DNA of 64,000 nucleotides from an uncultured Ruminococcus sp. (GTDB lineage: Bacteria; Bacillota; Clostridia; Oscillospirales; Ruminococcaceae). The first letter of the stretch is position 1. Every line of letters starts with the position of its first letter. Both the position numbers and the translations under genes were made by a program. The stretch is taken from assembly GCA_934435205.1 (NCBI GenBank), contig CAKSAK010000003.1, forward strand, positions 1 through 64,000, given 5' to 3'. Of the stretch, positions 1-9,024 are shown piece after piece. The notes beneath the pieces were generated by a model. It did no database searches. It was not told where the DNA came from and saw only the letters and a program-made list of their open reading frames with translations.

Positions 1-86
1 ACACAATGGCCAAGTGTCGGATAGGAACGGCAAAATTTTTTGCACTTCTATTGCTTCTTTATCACACATAAGCAAAGACTGCCGAT

Positions 87-758
87 ATGGTTGAAAAGCT
101 CCTTTCTTATGCAGGAGTACGTCGTTCTGAGATTGTCAGGGATAATATTGTCTTCTACAATAACCACAAGCACTCCAACCAAGATATTTATGAGAATATC
201 GAACAGATAGAACTTGCTATCAGGCAGAAAAAACAAGTAAGTTTCTACTACTTTGATTTAGACGAAAAGAGGAATCGTGTCTATCGTAAAGAAAAGAAAC
301 GATACATCACTGATCCTGTTGCTCTTGTATTCAGCGAGGATAACTATTACCTCGTTGCATACAGTCAAAAGTATCAGAACGCAGTGAATTACAGAGTTGA
401 CCGTATGGATACTGTCGAGGTCGAAGAAGAACCTATTTGTGAAGATGCTCTTATCAAGAAAAGAAAGACAGAAACTTATACAGAACAGGTATTTAAGATG
501 TATAACGGTGAAGCTGAAACAGTCACTCTTGAGTTTGCACCTGAGCTGCTCGGTGCGGTATATGACAAGTTTGGCGAAGATCTTGAAATCAGACACTGTG
601 ACGGCGGTTGGCTGAAGATTAAGATCACAGTTCAGATAAGTCCCCCTTTCTTCGGCTGGGTGTTCCAATTTAAGGACAGAATGCGAATTGTTGAACCATC
701 AAGAGTAGCAGATGAGTATATTGATCGAATTAAGAGTGCGGTTAATGATAATAAGTAA
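87..758 (+). CDS. WYL-domain transcriptional regulator, C-terminal part; probably frameshifted
   Basis: This is a 223-residue product whose residues about 35 to 115 match the WYL sensor fold (an FYYFD strand, DPVALVF, YYLVAY, YRVDRM), followed by the WCX-type C-terminal domain seen in WYL regulators. WYL proteins usually bind DNA through an N-terminal winged helix and respond to nucleic acid or nucleotide ligands. That helix is missing here: an in-frame TAA lies at 69-71. Frame 2 just upstream reads through from the window edge and ends in IASLSHISKDCRY, which continues naturally into VEKLLSYAG of this frame if one base near 90 is removed. The gene is therefore probably a frameshifted full-length regulator that starts outside the window. 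It sits 79 bases before the helicase gene and would be the regulator of that operon. Confidence 0.72.
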   Translation: MVEKLLSYAGVRRSEIVRDNIVFYNNHKHSNQDIYENIEQIELAIRQKKQVSFYYFDLDEKRNRVYRKEKKRYITDPVALVFSEDNYYLVAYSQKYQNAVNYRVDRMDTVEVEEEPICEDALIKKRKTETYTEQVFKMYNGEAETVTLEFAPELLGAVYDKFGEDLEIRHCDGGWLKIKITVQISPPFFGWVFQFKDRMRIVEPSRVADEYIDRIKSAVNDNK

Positions 759-837
759 CGTGTATAAGACATGGTAAAAAACATGGTTATTTAGTTATTA
801 TGAATTAAAACGACTATATTAAGACAGAAGGTGGAAT

Positions 838-3714
838 ATGTTTGACTTTGGAAATGCCAACGATGCTCAGAAACTCGCTATATCATCCTCAAACGGTGCT
901 GTCCTGATCACGGCAGGTCCAGGCACAGGAAAGACTTTCACTCTTGTGCAGAGGGCGATCTATCTTATTCAGGAGTGCGGAGTAAAGCCTGAGCAGATCT
1001 TAATGGCTACTTTTACAGAAAAAGCGGCAAAGGAGCTTGTTACCCGAATTACCAACGAGCTTGCTGTTAGAAATATATATGTCAATGTGAATGAAATGTA
1101 TATCGGTACGTTCCATTCGCTTTGCCTTCGTATAATTAAAGATAATCTTGAATTCACTCAACTTAAAAAGAATTATCGTCTGTTGGATTCTTTCGATCAG
1201 AAGTATCTTGTATTCCGTAATATACAAAAATTCAGAAACATCGCAGATATTGAGCTTGTTATGCCTAATGGTGGTGCTTGGAAATGGGCAGAAGCTATAT
1301 GCGGTCTTGTTGGGACGCTTACTGAGGAACTTGTTGATGCCGATGCTATGGCAAAGGACAGCAAAACAGAGATTCGTGTGCTTTCAGCTATTTTGAAACA
1401 GTATCAGCAGTTACTCACCGATGAAAACCTGATCGACTTTGCTAAGATACAGACCGAATGCTACCGCCTGCTGAAAGAAAATCCTGCTATTCTTTCTGAT
1501 TTGCAGGAAAAGATACACTATCTGATGATCGACGAGTATCAGGATACAAACTATATTCAGGAACAGATCATCTTTATGCTCGGTGAAAAACATGGTAATA
1601 TCTGCGTGGTCGGTGACGACGATCAGGGCTTATACCGTTTCAGAGGTGCTACTATCCGTAATATCCTTGAATTTCCCCATAAATTTAAGGACGGCGCTTG
1701 CAAGATCATTCCGCTGACGGTCAATTACCGTTCCAACAGCGATATAGTGGACTTCTATAACGAATGGATTAGCACCACCGACGGAGCAAAGTTCAAGTTT
1801 GAGTGGAAAAACTTCCGCTATCCTAAGCATATTGTACCCTTTAAGCACACGGATATGAATAGTAAAGCCGTGGTAAAGCTCGCAAGCTCTGAGGACGAAG
1901 ATGAATGGCACGATAAGATACTTGACTTTATCCATAAGCTGAAAGATTCAGGAAAGCTGACGGACTATAATCAGCTTGCTTTCCTTTTCAGCTCGGTCAA
2001 GTCACAGCAGGTCACAAGCCTTGCGAACTTCCTTGAAGCGAATGGTATCAATGTGTATTCTCCACGTTCAGATATGTTTTTCAAACGCAGAGAGATTATG
2101 CTGACGATCGGCTGTCTGATGCTGATGTTTCCTTTGTATGTTCAGGGCCTTATCAAGGGCGAACACAAGTATCTGCAAACGGAACACAGCTACTATTATC
2201 GTGACTGCATCGAGCTTGCAAATGAGCTTCTTTCTCTGGAAGAAAACAAGGAGCTAAAGAAGTTTATCCGCAGCCGTGGCAAGTCTCACGCTGCCCTCGC
2301 TCAAAGCAAAGGCACAACGGACTACGCATATTCGGGACTTCTGTATCAGCTATTTGCTTTCAAGCCGTTCAGCACTATCCTTGATACCGACCTAAGCTCA
2401 GGTGTTGTTGATGTGCGTCCGGCAAGAAATATTGCTATGCTTACGCAGATAGTCGGGAAATTTGAGTATTTACATAGAATCGACGTTTTTACAGATAAGT
2501 ACATCAATAAGAATACAGAGCTATTTTTCAATCTCTATATGCGCCTGCTGTTTGACGGCGGTATCTCCGAGTATGAGGACGATTCCGAATACGCTCCCAG
2601 CGGTTGCGTATCATTCATGACGATACATCAGTCTAAGGGAATGGAGTTCCCGATTGTTATCGTGGACTCTCTTGGCAATACGCCCCGTAAGTCCTACAAA
2701 GACTTGCTGAGTGAAGTCGAGGTCAAGTATTACCACAGACCGCAGTTTGAGCCTTTTGAGGAAATGAAGTTCTTTGACTTCTGGCGGCTGTACTACACGG
2801 CGTTCTCCCGTGCGCAGGACTTGCTTGTGCTGACCTGCAACGAGAATAACCGCACACCCTCGCTGTATTTCCGAGAGCTTTATGATGAACTGCCGAGTAT
2901 AGAAAGCTCTGCCTTTGACCTGAATGAGTTTACGTTCCACAAGGTAAAGGCGGTCAATATCAAGGATACTTTCTCCTTTACCTCACACATCACGGTTTAT
3001 GAGACTTGTTCCTTACAGTATAAGTTCTATAAGGAACTGGAGTTTATGCCAATCCGTGAGAACGCTATGATGTTCGGTACGCTCGTTCATGAAACGATCG
3101 AGGACATACACAGAGCTGCGATCAGGCAGGAGGAACACCTTATCACACCTGATAATGTTTCCGACTGGTTTGAAAGCAACTATGTCTCCCTCGTCAAGTC
3201 GGAGCATACCTACCTCGCTGAACCGCAGAAAAAGGCAGCACTCAAACAAGTCCTGCGGTATGTAGAGCGACAGCACGGCGATTGGTCGATGATAAAGCAA
3301 GCCGAGGTCGATGTAAGCCTTGTGCAGCCTGAGTACATCATCGAGGGCAAGATCGACCTTATCAAAGGTGCTGACGGCACGGTGGAGCTTGTGGACTTCA
3401 AGTCTGAACGCAAGCCGGATATGGTGAAAGCGAGAGACAGGATCGAGCATTACCGCCGACAGCTCCATATCTATGCTTTCCTTGTGGAGCAGCGAACGGG
3501 GCAAAAGGTAAGCAAGATGCACCTTTACTATACGGGAGAGGAAAACGGAAATCCGATGATCTCGTTCCCTTACACCAAGAGTGCTATCGAGGGTACTGTT
3601 TCAGCGTTTGATGATACAGTCCACAAGATCATGAAAAAGGACTTTTCAAGGCAAGCGGAATCGCTGAAAACCTGCACTGGCTGCGATTTCAGGTTCTATT
3701 GCCAGAATAAATAA
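838..3714 (+). CDS. UvrD/Rep-family helicase fused to an Fe-S PD-(D/E)XK nuclease
   Basis: A 958-residue superfamily 1A helicase. Walker A is GPGTGKT near residue 27, motif II is IDEYQDT near 230, motif III is GDDDQGLYRFRGA, motif IV VNYRS, motif V HQSKGMEFP and motif VI YTAFSRA. The last 250 residues form a RecB/AddB-like nuclease: FGTLVHE, then GKIDLI and VDFKSE (the D and DxK catalytic residues) and RRQLHIYA. Four cysteines (C724, C946, C949, C955) have the spacing of the 4Fe-4S staple of AddB and Cas4 nucleases. The ribosome site GAAGGTGGA precedes the ATG. It lies 15 bases before mod, so it is co-transcribed with a type III R-M pair, which is not the standard type III composition. A role in degrading or unwinding cut or invading DNA is inference. 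Confidence 0.88.
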   Translation: MFDFGNANDAQKLAISSSNGAVLITAGPGTGKTFTLVQRAIYLIQECGVKPEQILMATFTEKAAKELVTRITNELAVRNIYVNVNEMYIGTFHSLCLRIIKDNLEFTQLKKNYRLLDSFDQKYLVFRNIQKFRNIADIELVMPNGGAWKWAEAICGLVGTLTEELVDADAMAKDSKTEIRVLSAILKQYQQLLTDENLIDFAKIQTECYRLLKENPAILSDLQEKIHYLMIDEYQDTNYIQEQIIFMLGEKHGNICVVGDDDQGLYRFRGATIRNILEFPHKFKDGACKIIPLTVNYRSNSDIVDFYNEWISTTDGAKFKFEWKNFRYPKHIVPFKHTDMNSKAVVKLASSEDEDEWHDKILDFIHKLKDSGKLTDYNQLAFLFSSVKSQQVTSLANFLEANGINVYSPRSDMFFKRREIMLTIGCLMLMFPLYVQGLIKGEHKYLQTEHSYYYRDCIELANELLSLEENKELKKFIRSRGKSHAALAQSKGTTDYAYSGLLYQLFAFKPFSTILDTDLSSGVVDVRPARNIAMLTQIVGKFEYLHRIDVFTDKYINKNTELFFNLYMRLLFDGGISEYEDDSEYAPSGCVSFMTIHQSKGMEFPIVIVDSLGNTPRKSYKDLLSEVEVKYYHRPQFEPFEEMKFFDFWRLYYTAFSRAQDLLVLTCNENNRTPSLYFRELYDELPSIESSAFDLNEFTFHKVKAVNIKDTFSFTSHITVYETCSLQYKFYKELEFMPIRENAMMFGTLVHETIEDIHRAAIRQEEHLITPDNVSDWFESNYVSLVKSEHTYLAEPQKKAALKQVLRYVERQHGDWSMIKQAEVDVSLVQPEYIIEGKIDLIKGADGTVELVDFKSERKPDMVKARDRIEHYRRQLHIYAFLVEQRTGQKVSKMHLYYTGEENGNPMISFPYTKSAIEGTVSAFDDTVHKIMKKDFSRQAESLKTCTGCDFRFYCQNK

Positions 3715-3729
3715 ACGGAGGATACGAAA

Positions 3730-5640
3730 ATGGAAATGGACGGACAGCTTACTTTTGAGTTTAGCAAAAGACCGACGATCAAGGGCTTTCCTGAGCTGAG
3801 ATGGACAGGCAAGCGCCCCTACGAATCCACACAGTATTATCCTGCTCAACTAAAAGAGCGTTATGGTGAAGATGTTAGTGGTTGGATTAACAAAATCTTT
3901 TGGGGCGATAATCTTCAGGTTATGAGTCACCTATTAAAGAAGTACAGAGGTCAAGTTGACTTAATCTATATAGATCCTCCTTTTGACAGCAAGGCAGACT
4001 ACAAAAAGTCCATAAAATTGAAGGGACAGGTCGTAACGGGTGATAGTAATTCATTTGAGGAAAAACAGTATGGTGATATTTGGACAAATGATGAGTATTT
4101 ACAGTTTATGTATGAACGCTTAACTATTCTGCGTGATTTATTGTCTGAAACTGGCTCTATATTTCTCCATTGTGATTATCATAGAAATTCATATTTAAGA
4201 ATAATCATGGATGAACTTTTTGGTAATGGTGGGCAAGACGGTAAAGGTTCAGGGTTTAAGAACGAGATTATATGGCAACGTACAGGCGCACATAATGATG
4301 CAGGCAAATATGGAATTGTTCATGATACAATCTTGTGGTATACAAAAACTCCTACTTATAAATTTACTATGGAGATGATTCCTCTAACAGATGATCACAT
4401 TAGTAGCCGATTCAAAACAATAGAACCTGAAACAGGCAGACGTTTTTATCCCGGACCGATAACCGCACCTGGAGATGGACCTTCAAGAATATTTAGAGGG
4501 AAAGAGCTTTTTCCACCAGCAGGAAGACATTGGAGTTATTCACAAGAAAACATAGATGAATTGGAGAGACAAAATCGAATTTATTATTCGTCTACTGGTG
4601 TTCCATACTTAAAAGAATACGCTGATGAATATACAGAGCAAGGAAGAAGACTACAAAGTATTTGGACAGATATCCTCCCTTCAAAAACTGGTAGTGAAAT
4701 AGTTGGTTATCCAACGCAGAAGCCAGAAAAACTGTTAGAGAGAATTATAAAGGCTTGTTCAGAACCAGGTGACCTCGTATTCGACTGCTTCATGGGCAGT
4801 GGTACTACTCAGGCTGTGGCAATGAAGCTCGGCAGGCGTTTCCTCGGTGCGGATATTAACCTCGGAGCGATTCAGACCACTACCAAGCGTCTGATCGGTA
4901 TCGCTCAGGAGCTTTCTCAGCAGACGCTCGATGCCGATGATGTGAAGTACACCGGCTTTGAGGTCTACAATGTCAATAACTATGACTTCTTCCGCAACCC
5001 CGTTGAAGCCCGTGACCTTATCATTCAGGCGCTTGAGATTCAACCGTTTGAGCAGTCGAATGTATGGGACGGCGAAAAGGACGGCAGAATGGTGAAGATC
5101 ATGCCCGTCAACCGTATCGCTACAAAGGCTGATCTGGAGGAGCTGAAAGCAAATCTCCCCTACAAGACCTACGAAAAGCGCAAAGAGGAAAATCCGTCCC
5201 AGCCCGTGGAGAAGATCACCATTGTTTGTATGGGACATGAGCCTGACCTCGCTGCCTCGTTTCAAAAGGAGCTGTCGGACTATAAGCTCGATATTGAGAT
5301 CGTGGATATTCTCAGGGATAAGTCTGAGCTTGAATTGAAGCGTGAAGCAGAAGCCGAGGTAGTTCGTGAGGGCGGCAAGCTCGTTATCCGTGCTTTCTAT
5401 CCCATGAACCTCTTGCAGAAGCTCTCGCTTCAAAAGGAATATGTAGAGGATTGGAGACAGCTCGTCGAGTCTATCATGATCGACTGGAATTATGACGGTG
5501 TTGTTATGCAGCCTGCCGTGACCGATATTCCCGACAAAAAGAGCCTTGTCCTCGGCGTTTATGATATTCCCGATGATGCAGGCACGATCAAGGTCAAGAT
5601 CACCGATCTCCTTTCAGAATCCCTTGAAGTGGAGGTGTAA
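3730..5640 (+). CDS. mod: Type III restriction-modification system methyltransferase (Mod)
   Basis: A 636-residue beta-class DNA amino-methyltransferase. The catalytic motif IV DPPF is at residues 82-85 and the SAM-binding motif I FMGSGTT at 354-360, the order expected for type III Mod proteins, which methylate adenine N6 in an asymmetric site and give the complex its sequence specificity. The target recognition region lies between the motifs. The ribosome site CGGAGG precedes the ATG by 8 bases, and the stop is 6 bases before res. The stretch from about 3840 to 4770 is AT-richer with different synonymous codons than both ends of the gene, which suggests exchange of the recognition region by recombination. 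The C-terminal 200 residues are probably the Res contact and dimer region, as in the family. Confidence 0.93.
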   Translation: MEMDGQLTFEFSKRPTIKGFPELRWTGKRPYESTQYYPAQLKERYGEDVSGWINKIFWGDNLQVMSHLLKKYRGQVDLIYIDPPFDSKADYKKSIKLKGQVVTGDSNSFEEKQYGDIWTNDEYLQFMYERLTILRDLLSETGSIFLHCDYHRNSYLRIIMDELFGNGGQDGKGSGFKNEIIWQRTGAHNDAGKYGIVHDTILWYTKTPTYKFTMEMIPLTDDHISSRFKTIEPETGRRFYPGPITAPGDGPSRIFRGKELFPPAGRHWSYSQENIDELERQNRIYYSSTGVPYLKEYADEYTEQGRRLQSIWTDILPSKTGSEIVGYPTQKPEKLLERIIKACSEPGDLVFDCFMGSGTTQAVAMKLGRRFLGADINLGAIQTTTKRLIGIAQELSQQTLDADDVKYTGFEVYNVNNYDFFRNPVEARDLIIQALEIQPFEQSNVWDGEKDGRMVKIMPVNRIATKADLEELKANLPYKTYEKRKEENPSQPVEKITIVCMGHEPDLAASFQKELSDYKLDIEIVDILRDKSELELKREAEAEVVREGGKLVIRAFYPMNLLQKLSLQKEYVEDWRQLVESIMIDWNYDGVVMQPAVTDIPDKKSLVLGVYDIPDDAGTIKVKITDLLSESLEVEV

Positions 5641-5646
5641 TGCTCT

Positions 5647-8274
5647 ATGGCAAAGAAAACAACGGCATTTGCCCAGGAATACGCCTTTTATGAGCAGCTA
5701 TGGACTTTCTATGTAGAGAACCGTGGTAAGATACGCTCCCGTTACAATGACCTGACAAGAAAGTTCCTCGCATATAACGATAAGAGCGAAAATCCCGATG
5801 CTTTCCTCCGTGAGCCGCAGTTCCACTCTCTGGAAATGTATGTATTTATCAAGGAGTTTCTTGATAATGCTCATATGTATGAGATCTTCGATGATTGGAG
5901 GAACCGCCGCAACAGGTTCTCTGACTCCTCCTATTATAGTATCCATAAGGACGGACAGTTCCGCTTTATCGACTTGGGCGACGATCAGAATGAAGCTATC
6001 TTCAAGCAGATGAAGAAGTTTAAGGAGGACTATCCGAACTATATCTACGCTCTGACTATGGGACTCGGCAAGACTATCCTGATTGCTACTTGCATCTTCT
6101 ATGAGTTCCTGCTTGCAAAGAAGTACCCGAAGGATAAGCGTTACTGCCAGAACGCACTTGTATTCGCTCCTGATAAGACGGTGCTTGACTCGCTCCATGA
6201 GATCATGACCTTTGATAAGACAAAGGTGGTGCCGCCTGAATATGCAAGTGTACTGGACTCCAATATCAAGTTCCATTTCCTTGAGGATACGGGAACAACA
6301 CTTCATACTATCGACGATAGCAAGTTCAATATTATCATCTCCAACAATCAGAAGATCATTCTGAAAAAGAAGCACAAAGCCGAAAAGCTTACCGATCTGC
6401 TGTTTGAGGGTGGCTCTCTGCTGTCCACCGTGTACGGTGATGATGAGGACGATGATGACAGCGATATTCTCGATGATTCGATGCTGATCGACAATCAGCG
6501 CTTCAAGAAGCTGTGCAGACTTCCTCAGCTCGGCGTGTATGTCGATGAAGCACATCATCTGTTCGGTGCGAATCTCGAAAAGGAGCTGCGGTCAGGTACA
6601 GCAAATAAGACAACGCTCCGCAATACGATCAATGAGCTGAATAAAAAAGCCCATATCGTTGCCTGCTACAACTATACGGGTACACCTTATGTCAACAGAC
6701 AGATATTGCCGGAAGTGGTCTATGCCTACGGGCTGAATGAATCTATCGCTCACGGCTATCTGAAAGATGCTGATCCGATCGCATTTGAGAATGTCAAGAA
6801 TGAGGAGTTCCTAAAGGTCGTTATCACAAAGTTTTGGGAGAGATACGGCGGACAGACCTATGAGGGATTGATGCCAAAGCTCGCTATTTTCGCTGCTACG
6901 GTCGAAGAAGCAACGAAAACAGTCCGTCCTGCGGTAGAAAAGATACTGAGTGAGCTTGATATTCCACTTTCCTCAATTCTTGTGAATACCGGAGATACGA
7001 CCGTCACAAAGGACGAGGATATTCGTAACTTCCGCAATCTTGATGTGCAAGGTACTGAGGGCAGCCAGAAGCAGTTTATCATTCTCGTTGAAAAAGGCAG
7101 AGAGGGTTGGAACTGTCGCTCCCTGCTCGGTATCGCTCTGTTCAGAAGCCCGAAATCAAAGGTATTTGTGTTGCAGGCTACAATGCGATGCCTGAGACAG
7201 CTCAGTGATGAACAGCTCACTGCAACAGTCTTTCTCTCCAAAGAGAATTACGATATTCTTAATGATGAGCTGCAAAAGAACTACAATATGGAAATCACCG
7301 ATATGGGCAAGACCTCCAAGAAGAAAAAGATAGAGTGTCATGTGCGTGTCATGCCGCCTCCCCGTAAGCTCGTGGTAAAGCGTATTTGGCATGAATACAA
7401 GCTCACGGAAAAGCCTTATTCTGAGCCGATTCCGTTCGGTTTGAATGAGCTTGATACTTCAAAGTATACTCTAACAATGATTGAAAAAGGCTCTCTGCGT
7501 CTGAATGCCCATGAAAAGGAAACGAATATCGACTACATCAAGGATAATGTTCAGTACAGTGAGTTTACGCTTGTTGCGGAGATCGCCCGGTATCTGAATG
7601 CTTCCTGTCTGCTGATCGCAAAGATACTCCGTGAGTCACCTGACGGCATAGATACGATCATTGAAATGGTGAACAAGTACAATGAGATACTCCACGATAT
7701 TCTGATACCGACGATTTTCCACGCACTCAACTCAGTTGAAGCGGTGCGGCACTCGGACGATGTGGAGATCACTCTGCTCAAAGCCCCGAAAGATGCAGGA
7801 TATTATGTGTTCAGCGGCAAGGAAGGGCTTGTTATCACAAAGGAGCATAATAACTTCACTCCTGCGGAGATACTCAAATCGTTCCACGCTGATACTTATT
7901 GCTTTGACTCGGAGCCTGAAAAGGAGTGCTTCTTGCAGTACATTTCAAGCCCATTGGTCAAGGAAGTTTACTTCACGGGAATGTTTACCTCCGACCAGGG
8001 AGACTTGTCCATTCAGTATTATGATCCTGAATCCGGCAGAATACGCAAGTATTACCCCGACTTCCTTGCGAAGATGACAGACGGTTCTTATCAGCTTATT
8101 GAAGTTAAGGGTGATAATATGATAGACGATCCTGTTGTTAAGGCAAAACAGATTGCCGCAGAAGAAATGGCAACAGCAAGTGAAATGCACTATTTGATGT
8201 ATGCAGGCAGCAAACTAATGAAAGAAAATGTTTTAGACTGCCCTAATCAATATTTTCAAAAAACAATTATCTGA
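5647..8274 (+). CDS. res: Type III restriction enzyme, helicase-endonuclease subunit (Res)
   Basis: An 875-residue superfamily 2 translocase with a nuclease tail. Walker A is GLGKT at 139-143, the DEAH-type box DEAHH at 300-304, and the motif VI-like segment EGWNCRSLLGIALFRSP contains the arginines. The C-terminal PD-(D/E)XK nuclease is visible as YYPDF (D805) and LIEVKG (E819, K821). Res with Mod cleaves DNA about 25 bases from unmodified sites after ATP-driven movement. The gene follows mod after 6 bases, with GGAGG inside the mod stop region as ribosome site. An acidic insert (EDDDDSD near residues 270-276) interrupts the first helicase lobe. A strong hairpin terminator closes the operon at 8311. 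Confidence 0.93.
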   Translation: MAKKTTAFAQEYAFYEQLWTFYVENRGKIRSRYNDLTRKFLAYNDKSENPDAFLREPQFHSLEMYVFIKEFLDNAHMYEIFDDWRNRRNRFSDSSYYSIHKDGQFRFIDLGDDQNEAIFKQMKKFKEDYPNYIYALTMGLGKTILIATCIFYEFLLAKKYPKDKRYCQNALVFAPDKTVLDSLHEIMTFDKTKVVPPEYASVLDSNIKFHFLEDTGTTLHTIDDSKFNIIISNNQKIILKKKHKAEKLTDLLFEGGSLLSTVYGDDEDDDDSDILDDSMLIDNQRFKKLCRLPQLGVYVDEAHHLFGANLEKELRSGTANKTTLRNTINELNKKAHIVACYNYTGTPYVNRQILPEVVYAYGLNESIAHGYLKDADPIAFENVKNEEFLKVVITKFWERYGGQTYEGLMPKLAIFAATVEEATKTVRPAVEKILSELDIPLSSILVNTGDTTVTKDEDIRNFRNLDVQGTEGSQKQFIILVEKGREGWNCRSLLGIALFRSPKSKVFVLQATMRCLRQLSDEQLTATVFLSKENYDILNDELQKNYNMEITDMGKTSKKKKIECHVRVMPPPRKLVVKRIWHEYKLTEKPYSEPIPFGLNELDTSKYTLTMIEKGSLRLNAHEKETNIDYIKDNVQYSEFTLVAEIARYLNASCLLIAKILRESPDGIDTIIEMVNKYNEILHDILIPTIFHALNSVEAVRHSDDVEITLLKAPKDAGYYVFSGKEGLVITKEHNNFTPAEILKSFHADTYCFDSEPEKECFLQYISSPLVKEVYFTGMFTSDQGDLSIQYYDPESGRIRKYYPDFLAKMTDGSYQLIEVKGDNMIDDPVVKAKQIAAEEMATASEMHYLMYAGSKLMKENVLDCPNQYFQKTII

Positions 8275-8284
8275 GCATCAATTA

Positions 8285-8303
8285 TGAACCCACTGGATTC
8301 AAA
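8285..8303 (+). repeat. Copy 1 of a dispersed palindromic repeat (partial)
   Basis: The 19-base core tgaacccactggattcaaa lies 11 bases after the res stop. The same core occurs at 10658 and 14897 with longer arms. Here the outer arms are lost on the left side. Confidence 0.8.
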
Positions 8304-8310
8304 TTTAAAA

Positions 8311-8341
8311 GAGGGCTTCTGCACACAATGCAAAAGCCCTC
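8311..8341. terminator. Terminator between res and the XRE remnant
   Basis: The arms gagggcttctgca and tgcaaaagccctc pair over 13 positions with one mismatch around a 5-base loop. On the minus strand it is followed by TTTTAAATTT, so it can end the minus-strand XRE gene; on the plus strand it lies just after res. Confidence 0.8.
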
Positions 8342-8353
8342 ATATTATAGCCG

Positions 8354-8670
8354 TTATTTCTGATTAAGTACCTTTCCTAACTGGAAGAAAAGCTCTGCCG
8401 ACTCATCAGGCATAGCTCTGAATGTTTCCACAAGCTCCTTTTCTCGTTCATTTAGATAGGAGATTTCATTGTTCTCATTGAAAAACTCAGAGAGCGAAAT
8501 GCCCATAGGAGAAAGAAGTCGCTGCAAGGTTTCAATCGTAGGCTGGTTTTTGCTTTTTCCAGCCCGCTGATGTGCCCCTGTGACAGACCGGTTATTTCAT
8601 GAAGTCTATAAATACTGAATTTCTTAGCTTGCCGCAGTTCCCTTAATCTTGCACCATAATCCATTTCCAT
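8354..8670 (-). pseudogene. Frameshifted small XRE-family regulator
   Basis: The first 40 residues, from MEMDYGARLRELRQ to LSQGHISGLEK, are a typical helix-turn-helix of the Cro/C1 type. The reading frame then changes at a run of five A residues in the coding strand (plus-strand 8555-8559). Adding one base restores SKNQPTIETLQRLL and then LSEFFNENNEIS and a tail that ends in GKVLNQK at 8354. The total of 317 bases is one short of 106 codons, as expected for a single-base loss. The restored protein of about 105 residues is like the small XRE regulators found beside mobile-element cargo. It may be a true mutation, a phase-variable tract or a read error. Confidence 0.85.
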
Positions 8671-9024
8671 TGCAACTCCTTTGCCGATTCTCTATTACTA
8701 TTATAATGCTTCCGTTAGAATTTTTTAATGATATAAGCCAAACTGTTTGCTACTATATACCGAAACAGTCCTTTACATATAAAAGATTTAATGATATAAT
8801 AAGGAATGAAAAGCTGCTTTATATATAAATTGGCTTATTTTATCGTACATAGGAACATTGTGACTGATATGGTGATGCTCTCAGAACAGCACTACGCTGT
8901 CCTTGAAAAGCTGATGAGAACGATCCTATCATATGTGGCTTCCGAAATGCAAGATACATGGTACCTATATCAGCATTCATGGTAGCCAGGTGTGTACGGA
9001 TCAAAAGAAACGGCGGCGAATAAA
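8671..9024 (+). other. Intergenic region with a possible gene fragment
   Basis: This AT-rich 350-base gap separates the restriction operon from the methyltransferase. An open frame at 8869-8985 (38 residues, with ALEKLM-like text VLEKLMRTILSYVASEM) has no good ribosome site and stays open upstream of its ATG to about 8830, so it may be the tail of a lost gene. A TATAAT-like box on the minus strand near 8700 may serve the XRE gene. Nothing else is recognised. Confidence 0.35.

Noticed and set aside
5698..6558. 286-residue open frame on the minus strand inside res
   Set aside because: It is a mirror of the strongly supported res gene, has no ribosome site and no family resemblance.
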